Program-made: the position numbers and the translations under genes | Notes under the pieces: generated by a model | The model's input: only the letters and a program-made list of their open reading frames with translations | The model's database searches: none | Told to the model about the DNA's origin: nothing | Origin: Acidimicrobiia bacterium | GTDB lineage: Bacteria > Actinomycetota > Acidimicrobiia > Acidimicrobiales > Acidimicrobilacustridaceae | NCBI GenBank assembly: GCA_016462055.1 | Contig: JAEMTX010000104.1 | Span: 1-6,460 of the forward strand | Reading direction: 5' to 3' | Length of the DNA stretch: 6,460 bases | Shown here: piece after piece, positions 1-6,460 of the stretch | Numbering within the stretch: position 1 is the first letter of the stretch | Layout of the letters: each line of letters starts with the position of its first letter

Positions 1-1608
1 GTCATCGATCCACGTCGAACCATTACTGCCGACCACGCAACCGAATGGCTTCCCATCGTTCCCGGCACCGACGCAGCATTTCTTCTCGCCATGTGCAACG
101 TGATCTTCGCCGAAGGATTGTTCACACTCGGAAATGTCGAAGGCTTGGTCGAAGGAGTCGAGCAGGTTCGCGAAGCGTGCGTCGATTTCACTCCCGAGCG
201 CGTCGCCGAGTTCTGCCGGATTCCCGCCGACACCATTCGTCGTATCGCTCGTGATCTCGCCAATGCTGAACGAGGCGGACTCTACGGCCGTATTGGTCTG
301 TGTAATCAAGAGTTCGGCACGCTTGCTTCGTGGCTGGTTGATGTCGTCAACATCATCGCCGGACAGTTCGACAAGTTGGGCGGCATGTTGTTCGGAAAGC
401 CCGCGGCAAAACCCATTACGTGGGTACCTGACACCAAGATCATGGGCGAACCCGAATTCGGACGCTGGCACAGTCGTGTGCGCGGTGCACCCGAAATCCT
501 CGGACAGGTTCCGTGTTCGTGTTTGGCCGAAGAAATTGCCACTCCAGGCAAGGGACAGATCAAGGCACTCATCAACATCGCCGCCAACCCAGCGCTCTCG
601 GTGCCTGATTCCCAGAATCTTGAAGATGCGTTACCGCTCCTCGATTGCATGATCGCCATCGATTGCTACATGAACGAAACCACTCGTTTCGCTCACGTAT
701 TGCTACCGGGACCGTCACCGCTTGAATCGCCGCACTTTGACGAACTCATGTGGGCCTGGTCAATCGGTAACGCGTCGAAGTGGAGCGACCAGTTGTTTGA
801 TACGCCAGAGGGCTACGTTCCCGAATGGGAAATTCTCGCTCGCCTTGGGTGGTTGTGTACCGGACAGAAAGATGCCGACTTCAACTTCGAAGCGCTCGAC
901 GACGGCTGGTTCACCACGCTGTGTCATATGTATGGACGCGATCCAGAAACCACACTCCCGCTCTATGACCACGGCGGTCCGGAGCGCATGATCGATCTGC
1001 AACTTCGAATGGGTCCGTGGGGCGACCTCTACGGAGAAAACCCCGAAGGGCTCAATCTGCAAAAGGTCAAAGATGCCGAACACGGCGTTGACCTCGGCCC
1101 AATGGTTCCGAATCGTGCCGCCGAAGTCATCGGAACACCTTCAGGAAAGATTGAACTCGCTCCTGAATACATCCTCAGCGATCTCCCTCGATTGAGGAAG
1201 GCACTTGATCGCGATCCCGATGCCTATGTGCTCGTGAGTCGTCGCAACATCAAGTCGAAGAACACATGGATGCACAACATCAAGGTGCTTGTGAAGGCCG
1301 GAAACCGCTGCACGCTTATCGTCCATCCCGACGATGCTTCGACACTCGGACTCACCGATGGATCAAATGCTCGCGTCACGAGCGAAGCTGGTTCTATCGA
1401 AGTTCCCGTCGAAGTCAGCGACGAAATGATGCGCGGCGTGGTGTCACTTCCTCACGGTTGGGGCCATGACAAAGCTGGTACTCGGCTTTCAGTTGCGCGA
1501 GAACACTCGGGTGTGAACTCGAATCTGCTCTCCCCTGGTCATTTCGTCGACAAGTTGTCTGGCAACCAAGCGGTCAACGGCATCCCCGTCGAGGTCGTTC
1601 CCGCCTAG
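1..1608 (+). CDS. Molybdopterin-dependent oxidoreductase (DMSO reductase superfamily), C-terminal part, 5' truncated by window edge
   Basis: The reading frame is open from base 1 and gives 535 residues ending at TAG 1606-1608, so the true start lies outside the window. An internal ATG at base 91 is not the start, because the 30 residues before it are already typical of the family: VIDPRRTITADHA is the usual dinucleotide-binding segment. Other family segments, numbered from base 1, are GRIGLCNQEFG (about 96-106), INIAANPALSVPD (191-203) and DCYMNETTRFAHVLLPG (221-237). A C-terminal molybdopterin-dinucleotide-binding domain runs from about residue 408 to 535 and contains SRRNIKSKNTWMHN, LIVHPDDA and LPHGWGHD. 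The N-terminal third, which would hold any 4Fe-4S cysteines and the Mo ligand, is not visible, so electron acceptor and substrate cannot be judged. The C-terminal wording resembles mycobacterial BisC/Rv0197-like proteins from memory. Family confidence is high; the reaction is unknown. It is followed after 10 bases by a small membrane-protein gene, probably cotranscribed. Confidence 0.95.
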   Translation, partial: VIDPRRTITADHATEWLPIVPGTDAAFLLAMCNVIFAEGLFTLGNVEGLVEGVEQVREACVDFTPERVAEFCRIPADTIRRIARDLANAERGGLYGRIGLCNQEFGTLASWLVDVVNIIAGQFDKLGGMLFGKPAAKPITWVPDTKIMGEPEFGRWHSRVRGAPEILGQVPCSCLAEEIATPGKGQIKALINIAANPALSVPDSQNLEDALPLLDCMIAIDCYMNETTRFAHVLLPGPSPLESPHFDELMWAWSIGNASKWSDQLFDTPEGYVPEWEILARLGWLCTGQKDADFNFEALDDGWFTTLCHMYGRDPETTLPLYDHGGPERMIDLQLRMGPWGDLYGENPEGLNLQKVKDAEHGVDLGPMVPNRAAEVIGTPSGKIELAPEYILSDLPRLRKALDRDPDAYVLVSRRNIKSKNTWMHNIKVLVKAGNRCTLIVHPDDASTLGLTDGSNARVTSEAGSIEVPVEVSDEMMRGVVSLPHGWGHDKAGTRLSVAREHSGVNSNLLSPGHFVDKLSGNQAVNGIPVEVVPA

Positions 1609-1618
1609 TCTCGCCAAG

Positions 1619-2092
1619 GTGTCCACCTGGATCTTCCTCGGCGTCCTCGCACTCGCAACCTTCGTCGTTCTCGGGTTCTACGGACTCTCCATCAGCGGAT
1701 GGAAACCGCCGGCGCCGAGAACCGATCTCGCCACTCCCGGCCATTTCGTGCGTATGCGCGGAGCCGACAATGAAATTGATCTTGGTCGCGGTTGGCGTTC
1801 GACCGACGATCCCGACGCCGCGTGGCATTTGTGGTGGATTCCTTCGACCACCGAAATCGTTGGTCTGCGCACAAGTGAGCTGCCTCCCCCGCCGGGACCG
1901 TTTTACATGGGCCCCGTTTATGGCAAGAGCCCACTTGACCCGATGGGAGTGCACCACTTCACCGGTATGCGCATTCTCGGGTATTGCGATGCGCGGCCAA
2001 GCAAAACCCGTTGCGATGAGTTGCGTCCGCTTGCTGATGGGCTCGATCAGTTCACCGGCGGAACTCATACCGCCAGCGATATCACCAGCTAA
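1619..2092 (+). CDS. Hypothetical protein with a single N-terminal membrane segment
   Basis: This 157-residue protein is not one I recognise. It begins at GTG, 10 bases after the stop of the oxidoreductase gene. Residues 4 to about 25 are strongly hydrophobic (WIFLGVLALATFVVLGFYG), either a membrane anchor or an uncleaved signal. The rest is soluble, with a tryptophan-rich stretch (AWHLWWIP, 68-75), a PPPPGP turn (89-94), HHF (112-114) and two cysteines at 123 and 132. There are no charges before the membrane segment, while K29 and R34 follow it, so the positive-inside rule mildly favours the soluble part facing the cytoplasm. There is no well-placed Shine-Dalgarno: AAGG runs directly into the GTG. 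Reinitiation by ribosomes finishing the upstream gene is likely. The start is supported because the hydrophobic segment follows it immediately. The last 11 bases overlap the end of the convergent propeller gene. Function is unknown; a link to the oxidoreductase is only inferred from position. Confidence 0.78.
   Translation: MSTWIFLGVLALATFVVLGFYGLSISGWKPPAPRTDLATPGHFVRMRGADNEIDLGRGWRSTDDPDAAWHLWWIPSTTEIVGLRTSELPPPPGPFYMGPVYGKSPLDPMGVHHFTGMRILGYCDARPSKTRCDELRPLADGLDQFTGGTHTASDITS
2082..2092. other. Tail-to-tail coding overlap of convergent genes
   Basis: The plus-strand small membrane-protein gene ends with TAA at 2090-2092. The minus-strand propeller gene ends with TGA at 2084-2082. Their last 11 bases are shared, so there is no intergenic space for a conventional terminator and the two transcripts must overlap at their 3' ends. 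Confidence 0.85.
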
Positions 2093-3356
2093 GCGCGCTC
2101 ACCGTCGAGAACGAACAGGCGTACACCGAACGCGATTCGCCAACCGCAGGGAACACCACTGATTGCAGCGGACTTCCTGAATCAAGCCGCACCGCTTCTG
2201 CCCCGCTGACAATGTCACGCACCACAAACTGTTCCATCCAACGTTCGTTGTCGTGATGAGCGGACAGAAAGTAACCCGAAACAGAATCGAGGATCATGTG
2301 CGATCCGTGGTTCTGTTCGACGCTCCAGCGAGGCGAGGTTGCTCCATCGGGATCGATATCGAATGCAGCGAGAACACCGTTGGCGCTGTCAAAGCCAACC
2401 GCGATCATCCGGCGATCATCGATCAACGGCGGGTTAGCGACCATTCCATTAGGCAGACCACAGATCTCTGTGAGTGACACCTCGCCAGCAGCGAGATCGA
2501 CGCGAACTAAGTGCAACGGAGCCGGCGAGATCCCTTGACCGCGGAACGTTCCGACGTAGTTCTCACTGCCACCGCCATTATCAAGAAACCACGCGGCGCC
2601 AAGAGCGATCACCGCATCCCATCCGTAGGTCTGACCTTCGATGGTGCGATATCTCGGAGCAAAGGCTTCGTCGAGTACGAGCGATTGGCCATTCCATGTC
2701 AATCGGTACAACGAATGGTCGCCGACGACGTAGACGGTGTCCCCATCGGCAGAAAGGCGAGCGATTGAGGGCTCCGGGAGTTCAACACGAGCAACGATTT
2801 CGAACGTTGTCGGCGTGAGCACGAGCACTTCGCAGTTTTCGGCCACGAAGGACTCCTCGGCACCAGGAAGGCGACCGCCAAAATCTTTGGTGACGATATG
2901 GCCATCGGGAAGAACAATGAATGAGTTGTAGGGGCGATTGCGCGGAAGTTCTGCGCTGAGCTCCACTTCAAGATCGATGTTGAGTCGATGGATGTTGCGG
3001 CCGAACACAACGACAAGAGATCCATTTGCATGCGCGGCGAATCCGCCCGGCCAGGCTGGTCCGCCGGAAAGGCCTTCGCGGCGATTCAAAACTTCGAGCG
3101 TGATCGGGTCGATGCGCTCAACCCAACTCGTTTGTTCGCCGCCGTCGCCACCAACGCTGTGGCCAGTGAGGTACACCTCGCCGGCATCGCGCCGAACCAC
3201 CATCGTCGCCCCGTGAGCATCGCGAGACACAACAGTGGGCGTGCCGCCAACCAGTCCCGCAAATGTTCCGTCGCAGGTTTGCTGGCGCAGTGGGCCACCA
3301 TCTTCGGCAGGCCACGAACTGGGCCAATAGCCAGTACTCACTGAATCTGGGCTCAC
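2082..3356 (-). CDS. Beta-propeller-like protein of unknown function, translationally coupled to the sulfatase
   Basis: The product has 424 residues and I do not recognise a named family. The sequence is almost all short beta strands with recurring blade-like units, for example VERIDPITLEVLNR (79-92), GSLVVVFGRNIHRL (112-125), NSFIVLPDGHIVTKDFGG (144-161), CEVLVLTPTTFEIVARVEL (175-193), ADGDTVYVVGDHSLYRLTW (203-221) and LHLVRVDLAAGEVSL (281-295). This fits a quinoprotein-like or YVTN-like propeller. No signal peptide, lipobox or membrane segment is present, so a cytoplasmic location is likely. The GTG start at 3356-3354 overlaps the sulfatase TGA by 4 bases (GTGA). No Shine-Dalgarno is visible before it, as expected for termination-reinitiation. 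A second in-frame GTG lies five codons on, at Val6. Sulfatase coupling suggests a role in the same pathway: substrate binding, an accessory subunit or an enzyme such as a lactonase-like hydrolase are all possible. No catalytic motif can be named. Confidence 0.88.
   Translation of the reverse strand: MSPDSVSTGYWPSSWPAEDGGPLRQQTCDGTFAGLVGGTPTVVSRDAHGATMVVRRDAGEVYLTGHSVGGDGGEQTSWVERIDPITLEVLNRREGLSGGPAWPGGFAAHANGSLVVVFGRNIHRLNIDLEVELSAELPRNRPYNSFIVLPDGHIVTKDFGGRLPGAEESFVAENCEVLVLTPTTFEIVARVELPEPSIARLSADGDTVYVVGDHSLYRLTWNGQSLVLDEAFAPRYRTIEGQTYGWDAVIALGAAWFLDNGGGSENYVGTFRGQGISPAPLHLVRVDLAAGEVSLTEICGLPNGMVANPPLIDDRRMIAVGFDSANGVLAAFDIDPDGATSPRWSVEQNHGSHMILDSVSGYFLSAHHDNERWMEQFVVRDIVSGAEAVRLDSGSPLQSVVFPAVGESRSVYACSFSTVSALSW
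3353..3356 (-). promoter_or_regulatory. Stop/start overlap GTGA between sulfatase and propeller gene
   Basis: The sulfatase ends CGTCAGTGA, and its stop TGA (3355-3353) shares bases with the GTG start of the propeller gene (3356-3354). No purine-rich Shine-Dalgarno precedes the GTG; the upstream bases read GGTATGGCTCGTCA. Translation of the propeller protein probably depends on ribosomes finishing the sulfatase. Confidence 0.8.
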
Positions 3357-5617
3357 TGACGAGCCATACCGGCGCGTTGTGACGCCGCGGCATCCTCAGC
3401 CGAACCAGCCTTCCGCGACTGCGCAAGTTGAATATCGACCCGATGCAGTGTTCCCTCGAAGGGGAATGAATCGGTGTAGCGATGGCTCACGGGTAAGCCA
3501 TAGTCGAAACCAATGCTTGAACCCATGCTCGAGATCACGCGCATGACGAACGGGAACTCAACAGTGCCGCAATCGGCTCCATTGATGACCACCGTTGCGT
3601 TGCCGCCCTTACCGGTGCGTTCGAATCGGACACCGATCTCCGACCTACCAACGGGGACCTCTCGGTCTGATTCAACCTCAAAGTGATCTCCGAAAACGTT
3701 GTAATCGAAAACAAGTCGGTCGTTCTGCACGAAGACAGTGAGGCCACTATTGCCATTCCCAAGCGCATACAACACGCCACCTTCTCCCGACTCACGATCG
3801 ATCGTTGCGGTGAGGTCCCAACTCCGACCACCCAACGATGCCGAACTCTGCGAAGGCAGCGGAGCCATCGGGGGACGGTAGGTGTAGTGGCGATCTGGGC
3901 GATGCGGCGTGTGCTCACCGAACCGAGCCCCAAACAATTCAACGCCACGATCGTCGAGAGGAAGTACCCCGTAGGTTTCGGCCTCGGCCCACCACTGTTC
4001 GATCATTTGAGCGAGACGATCGGGTTCGGCCGCAGCAAGGTCGTTACATTCAGAAGGATCGACGTTCAGGTTGTAGAGCTCCCACACGTCGTCGTCGAAT
4101 GACGATCCAGGTGTATGGCGCGTGACGGCTTTCCAACCGGCGTCGTACATCGCACGATGACCGAACATTTCGAAGTATTGGACATCGTGGTTCGTTGGCG
4201 CATCGGTGTTCGCGAAGGAATAGGCCATCGACTCGCCAGCAATCGGGAACTGCTCAACACCGCGGTACACCGCAGGCGCCTCAATGCCGATGATGTCGTA
4301 GATCGTCGGCGCAACGTCGGTCACGTAATGGAACTGGTTGCGAATTGCGCCGCCATCGGTGATCCCCGCAGGCCAATGCATCACAAAGGGAACATGGACC
4401 CCACCTTCGTGAGTGTTTTGCTTGTACCACCTGAATGGCGTATTTCCTGCCTGCGCCCAGCCCCATGGATAATTGGAATGGCTCTCGGGGCCACCGATTT
4501 CTGGAATCCGGTCGACCGCTTCATCTGGCGTTTCAATCATGAAGTTGAAGAACTTCATTTCATGCAACACACCAAATGGGCCACCTTCTTGGCTTGCCCC
4601 GTTGTCAGCCATCACAACGATGACAGTGTTGTCGAGTTGCCCAAGCGCATCGATCGCGTTGACCAAGCGACCAATTTGCGCGTCGGTATGTTCCAAGAAC
4701 GCACCAAACGCTTCCTGCAATGCAAGCGCAAGTTTCTTCTGGTTCTCTGGAAGCGAATCCCACGGCTCAACGCCAGGATTACGTGGCGCAAGTTCGGTAT
4801 CGGCAGGAACGAGACCTTGCTCGATCTGTTTGGCAAACCAACGTTCGCGAGCGACATCCCATCCTTCGTCGTAACGACCACGATGACGGGCCAAATACTC
4901 TTCAGGGGCTTGATGCGGAGCGTGTGTTGCGCCGAATGCGAGGTAGGTAAAGAACGGACGATCGGGTCGGATTGACGTTGTGTCGTGAATGAATTCGATC
5001 GCCTTGTCGACAAGATCTTCACTGAGGTGATAGCCCTCGGCCGCGGTTGCTTGCGGATCAACGCGATGGTTGTCATACACAAGATCGGGAGCGAATTGAT
5101 CGGTCTCGCCATCGAGGAAACCATAGAAACGATCGAAACCGCGCTGCAGTGGCCACGCGTCGTACGGGCCGGCTGCGGAAGCTTCGTCCATCGGACACAA
5201 ATGCCACTTACCGAGGGCAAACGTTGTGTAACCCACATCGCGCAACACTTCGCCCATCGTGGTTGCATTCTCAGAAATGCGACCAGTCATGTGCGGATAG
5301 CCCGTGTTGAAATTTGCAATACTGCGCATTCCGACGGTGTGGTGATTGCGGCCTGTCAGCAGTGCTGCTCGAGTCGGCGAGCACAGCGGCGTCACATGGA
5401 AGTTGGAAAAACGCAGACCATTGCTGGCCAACTTGTCGATGTTCGGCGTGACCATGTCGGAGCCAAAGCAGTTGAGGTGCGAGAAACCAAGATCGTCGAA
5501 GAGCACCACGACAACGTTGGGCGCATCGTCACCAGGGTGTTTTGCCGGCGGCCACCACGGAGTCGATTCAGCGTGAGTGCGACCAATCTCGCCACCAAAG
5601 TTCGCGTTCAATGACAT
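3353..5617 (-). CDS. Arylsulfatase, AtsA-type, formylglycine-dependent (type I sulfatase)
   Basis: It hydrolyses sulfate esters to an alcohol or phenol plus sulfate. Numbering is from the ATG at 5617 (754 residues). The core shows FDDLG (D41, D42, metal binding), CSPTR (C79, the cysteine converted to formylglycine, and R83), the second sulfatase signature ending LGKWHL (K137, H139), THAPH (H232), MADNG (D338, N339) and WYKQNTHEGG (K399). All match the order and approximate spacing known from Pseudomonas AtsA, so it should be active once matured by a formylglycine-generating enzyme, which is not in this window. Residues about 590-733 form a beta-rich C-terminal domain, as in the long actinobacterial enzymes (about 750-790 residues). 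There is no signal peptide, so cytoplasmic action is likely. A GTG at 5620 is an alternative start; GGAG at 5625-5628 is better spaced for the ATG (7 bases versus 4). The gene overlaps the SDR stop upstream and the propeller start downstream. The natural substrate is unknown. Confidence 0.97.
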   Translation of the reverse strand: MSLNANFGGEIGRTHAESTPWWPPAKHPGDDAPNVVVVLFDDLGFSHLNCFGSDMVTPNIDKLASNGLRFSNFHVTPLCSPTRAALLTGRNHHTVGMRSIANFNTGYPHMTGRISENATTMGEVLRDVGYTTFALGKWHLCPMDEASAAGPYDAWPLQRGFDRFYGFLDGETDQFAPDLVYDNHRVDPQATAAEGYHLSEDLVDKAIEFIHDTTSIRPDRPFFTYLAFGATHAPHQAPEEYLARHRGRYDEGWDVARERWFAKQIEQGLVPADTELAPRNPGVEPWDSLPENQKKLALALQEAFGAFLEHTDAQIGRLVNAIDALGQLDNTVIVVMADNGASQEGGPFGVLHEMKFFNFMIETPDEAVDRIPEIGGPESHSNYPWGWAQAGNTPFRWYKQNTHEGGVHVPFVMHWPAGITDGGAIRNQFHYVTDVAPTIYDIIGIEAPAVYRGVEQFPIAGESMAYSFANTDAPTNHDVQYFEMFGHRAMYDAGWKAVTRHTPGSSFDDDVWELYNLNVDPSECNDLAAAEPDRLAQMIEQWWAEAETYGVLPLDDRGVELFGARFGEHTPHRPDRHYTYRPPMAPLPSQSSASLGGRSWDLTATIDRESGEGGVLYALGNGNSGLTVFVQNDRLVFDYNVFGDHFEVESDREVPVGRSEIGVRFERTGKGGNATVVINGADCGTVEFPFVMRVISSMGSSIGFDYGLPVSHRYTDSFPFEGTLHRVDIQLAQSRKAGSAEDAAASQRAGMARQ

Positions 5618-5620
5618 CAC
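5617..5620 (-). promoter_or_regulatory. Stop/start overlap GTGATG between SDR and sulfatase
   Basis: On the minus strand the bases from 5620 to 5615 read GTGATG. The SDR stop is TGA at 5619-5617. The sulfatase can start at GTG 5620-5618 (4-base overlap) or at ATG 5617-5615 (1-base overlap, TGATG). Both are standard arrangements for termination-reinitiation coupling. Confidence 0.85.
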
Positions 5621-6450
5621 TTGGCTCCACTCGTCGGCATCATCGACGGAGTATCGCCGCGCTGTTGCGATTCATTGCGGTGCTGCGCCCGGACATGGGA
5701 TACCTCGTGGGTGAGAATCCAGAACGAATTCGAGCGCACAGCGTCGACAACATTGCCAGCAACGACAGCAGGATCAATTGCCTTTGTCTTCATAAACGAT
5801 TCAAGCATTTCGATCGGGACATGATCGGGTTTAGGAAGGCCGAGATGCGCCGGTGCGTTACGCGTGGATTCAAAGATCTTGGTGTCGACAAGTTCGGGGC
5901 AAAGGCAGGACACCCCAACTCCAGTTCCGGCGAGTTCCATGACGAGCGTTTCCGACAATCCAACGACTCCGTATTTCGCGGCGTGATACGCGCCGAGCAT
6001 CGGGGTTGCACAAAGTCCGGCTTCGGATGCCGTATTGACGATATGACCTTCACCTTGTTCGACCATTAGCGAGGTGAACGCCTCGACGCCGTAAGCGACA
6101 CCGAGCAGATCGACACCGATCACCCACTCCCATGCAGCAGGCGTTGTCTTCCACGTTGGCTTCCCAGTTCCGCCGACTCCGGCATTGTTGAAGAGCAAAT
6201 GCACAGCGCCGTAACTCTCGACTGCGAAATCGCGAAGGGCTGCGACCTGGGCTGCATCGGAAACATCGAGAACAAAGGCAGCGACTGCAGCGCCATCGGC
6301 TTGCAAGCGCGCAACCTGTTCCTCGAGAAGCGGAGCTTCGATATCAGCCATCACGACCGACATGCCCTCGGCGACAAATCGTTCTGCAGCAGCAAGACCA
6401 ATTCCTGATGCTGCGCCGGTTACGACCGCCACGTTGCCTTGGAGTTCCAC
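5617..6450 (-). CDS. SDR-family NAD(P)-dependent oxidoreductase (classical short-chain dehydrogenase)
   Basis: The product has 277 residues, the usual classical SDR length plus a short tail. The Rossmann motif TGAASGIG is at 11-18. Asp36 closes the second strand (VVMAD), which by the usual rule favours NAD over NADP. LDVSD is at 61-65 and NNAG at 88-91. The catalytic set is Ser142 (NTASEAG), Tyr155 and Lys159 (YHAAK), with the canonical Ser-to-Tyr spacing of 13. Two family positions differ from the common pattern: VDLLG (113-117) has Asp114 where Asn is usual, and CPELVDT (184-190) has Glu where PG is usual. The residues after about 255 are polar and low in hydrophobics. The GTG at 6450 sits just before the Rossmann fold, and only 10 upstream bases are visible (GGGCAGAAAC, weak Shine-Dalgarno), so a start further out cannot be formally excluded. 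It is the first visible gene of the operon. Its substrate is unknown; oxidation of the alcohol released by the sulfatase is an inference. Confidence 0.95.
   Translation of the reverse strand: MELQGNVAVVTGAASGIGLAAAERFVAEGMSVVMADIEAPLLEEQVARLQADGAAVAAFVLDVSDAAQVAALRDFAVESYGAVHLLFNNAGVGGTGKPTWKTTPAAWEWVIGVDLLGVAYGVEAFTSLMVEQGEGHIVNTASEAGLCATPMLGAYHAAKYGVVGLSETLVMELAGTGVGVSCLCPELVDTKIFESTRNAPAHLGLPKPDHVPIEMLESFMKTKAIDPAVVAGNVVDAVRSNSFWILTHEVSHVRAQHRNESQQRGDTPSMMPTSGAK
5625..5628 (-). promoter_or_regulatory. Ribosome binding site GGAG for the sulfatase
   Basis: The minus strand reads GTGGAGCCAAGTGATG, inside the last codons of the SDR gene. GGAG ends 7 bases before the ATG and only 4 before the GTG, so it favours the ATG at 5617 as the main start. 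It also allows some independent initiation besides coupling. Confidence 0.6.
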
Positions 6451-6460
6451 GTTTCTGCCC

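Larger units (their letters stand above)
2082..6450 (-). other. Three-gene operon: SDR, arylsulfatase, propeller protein
   Basis: The three minus-strand genes follow one another with no intergenic bases, and each downstream GTG overlaps the preceding TGA by 4 bases. Cotranscription and translational coupling are therefore very likely. The promoter would lie to the right of the window, and more upstream genes may belong to the unit. The last gene runs into the convergent plus-strand gene, so transcription must stop inside or beyond coding sequence of the opposing unit. Confidence 0.85.

Noticed and set aside
91..1608. ATG at base 91 as the true start of the oxidoreductase
   Set aside because: The frame stays open to base 1, and the upstream residues VIDPRRTITADHA and IVPGTDAAFLLA are conserved family sequence, so the gene is cut by the window edge.
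1574..2068. Open frame of 164 codons on the minus strand opposite the small membrane-protein gene
   Set aside because: The translation is Arg- and Glu-rich low-complexity sequence with no motif. The plus-strand frame has a coherent hydrophobic segment and follows the upstream gene by 10 bases, so it is the better choice, although this is the least certain gene of the window.
2092..2099. Palindrome AGCGCGCT near the convergent stops as a possible terminator
   Set aside because: The stem is only 4 base pairs with no loop, and no T-run follows on either strand.
4115..4975. Long open frame of 286 codons on the plus strand inside the sulfatase
   Set aside because: It lies fully antisense to the sulfatase core, whose motifs are unambiguous. 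The translation shows no family pattern and is rich in Arg, as mirror frames often are.
4985..5614. Open frame of 209 codons on the plus strand antisense to the sulfatase N-terminus
   Set aside because: It mirrors the segment encoding CSPTR and the metal-binding Asp pair. No independent protein features are visible.
5542..6069. Open frame of 175 codons on the plus strand across the SDR and sulfatase junction
   Set aside because: It is antisense to the SDR catalytic region and has no recognisable features.

Overview
The window is compact bacterial DNA with no rRNA, tRNA, CRISPR array, insertion sequence or long repeat that I can see. Five genes cover almost every base. By eye it is moderately GC-rich, and most genes start at GTG. 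The protein families (a large AtsA-type arylsulfatase, a BisC/COG0243-type molybdopterin oxidoreductase, a classical SDR) resemble those of mycobacteria and other Actinomycetota. An actinobacterium of moderate GC, possibly an environmental Acidimicrobiia-like lineage, is a reasonable inference, but no marker gene here proves it.

Layout: two plus-strand genes face three minus-strand genes. On the plus strand, bases 1-1608 encode the C-terminal 535 residues of a molybdopterin-dependent oxidoreductase whose start lies left of the window. After a gap of only 10 bases comes a 157-residue protein with one N-terminal membrane segment (1619-2092). On the minus strand, reading from the right edge, are an SDR-family dehydrogenase (6450-5617), an arylsulfatase (5617-3353) and an unrecognised beta-propeller-like protein (3356-2082). 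The two groups end tail to tail with an 11-base overlap of coding sequence.

The three minus-strand genes form a very tight operon. Both junctions contain GTGA, where the GTG of the next gene overlaps the TGA of the previous one by 4 bases. At the first junction the string is GTGATG, which offers two adjacent starts. This points to translational coupling and joint production. The sulfatase keeps its formylglycine motif (CSPTR) and every active-site residue I looked for. A sulfatase releases an alcohol or phenol from a sulfate ester, and an SDR oxidises alcohols to ketones or the reverse. Desulfation followed by oxidation of one organic sulfate (for example a sterol-like or other secondary alcohol sulfate) is therefore a plausible joint role, but this is inference. 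The propeller protein is the least understood member and the most interesting to follow up.

No promoter or terminator can be assigned. The promoters of both transcription units lie outside the window, and the convergent ends overlap with no intergenic space.
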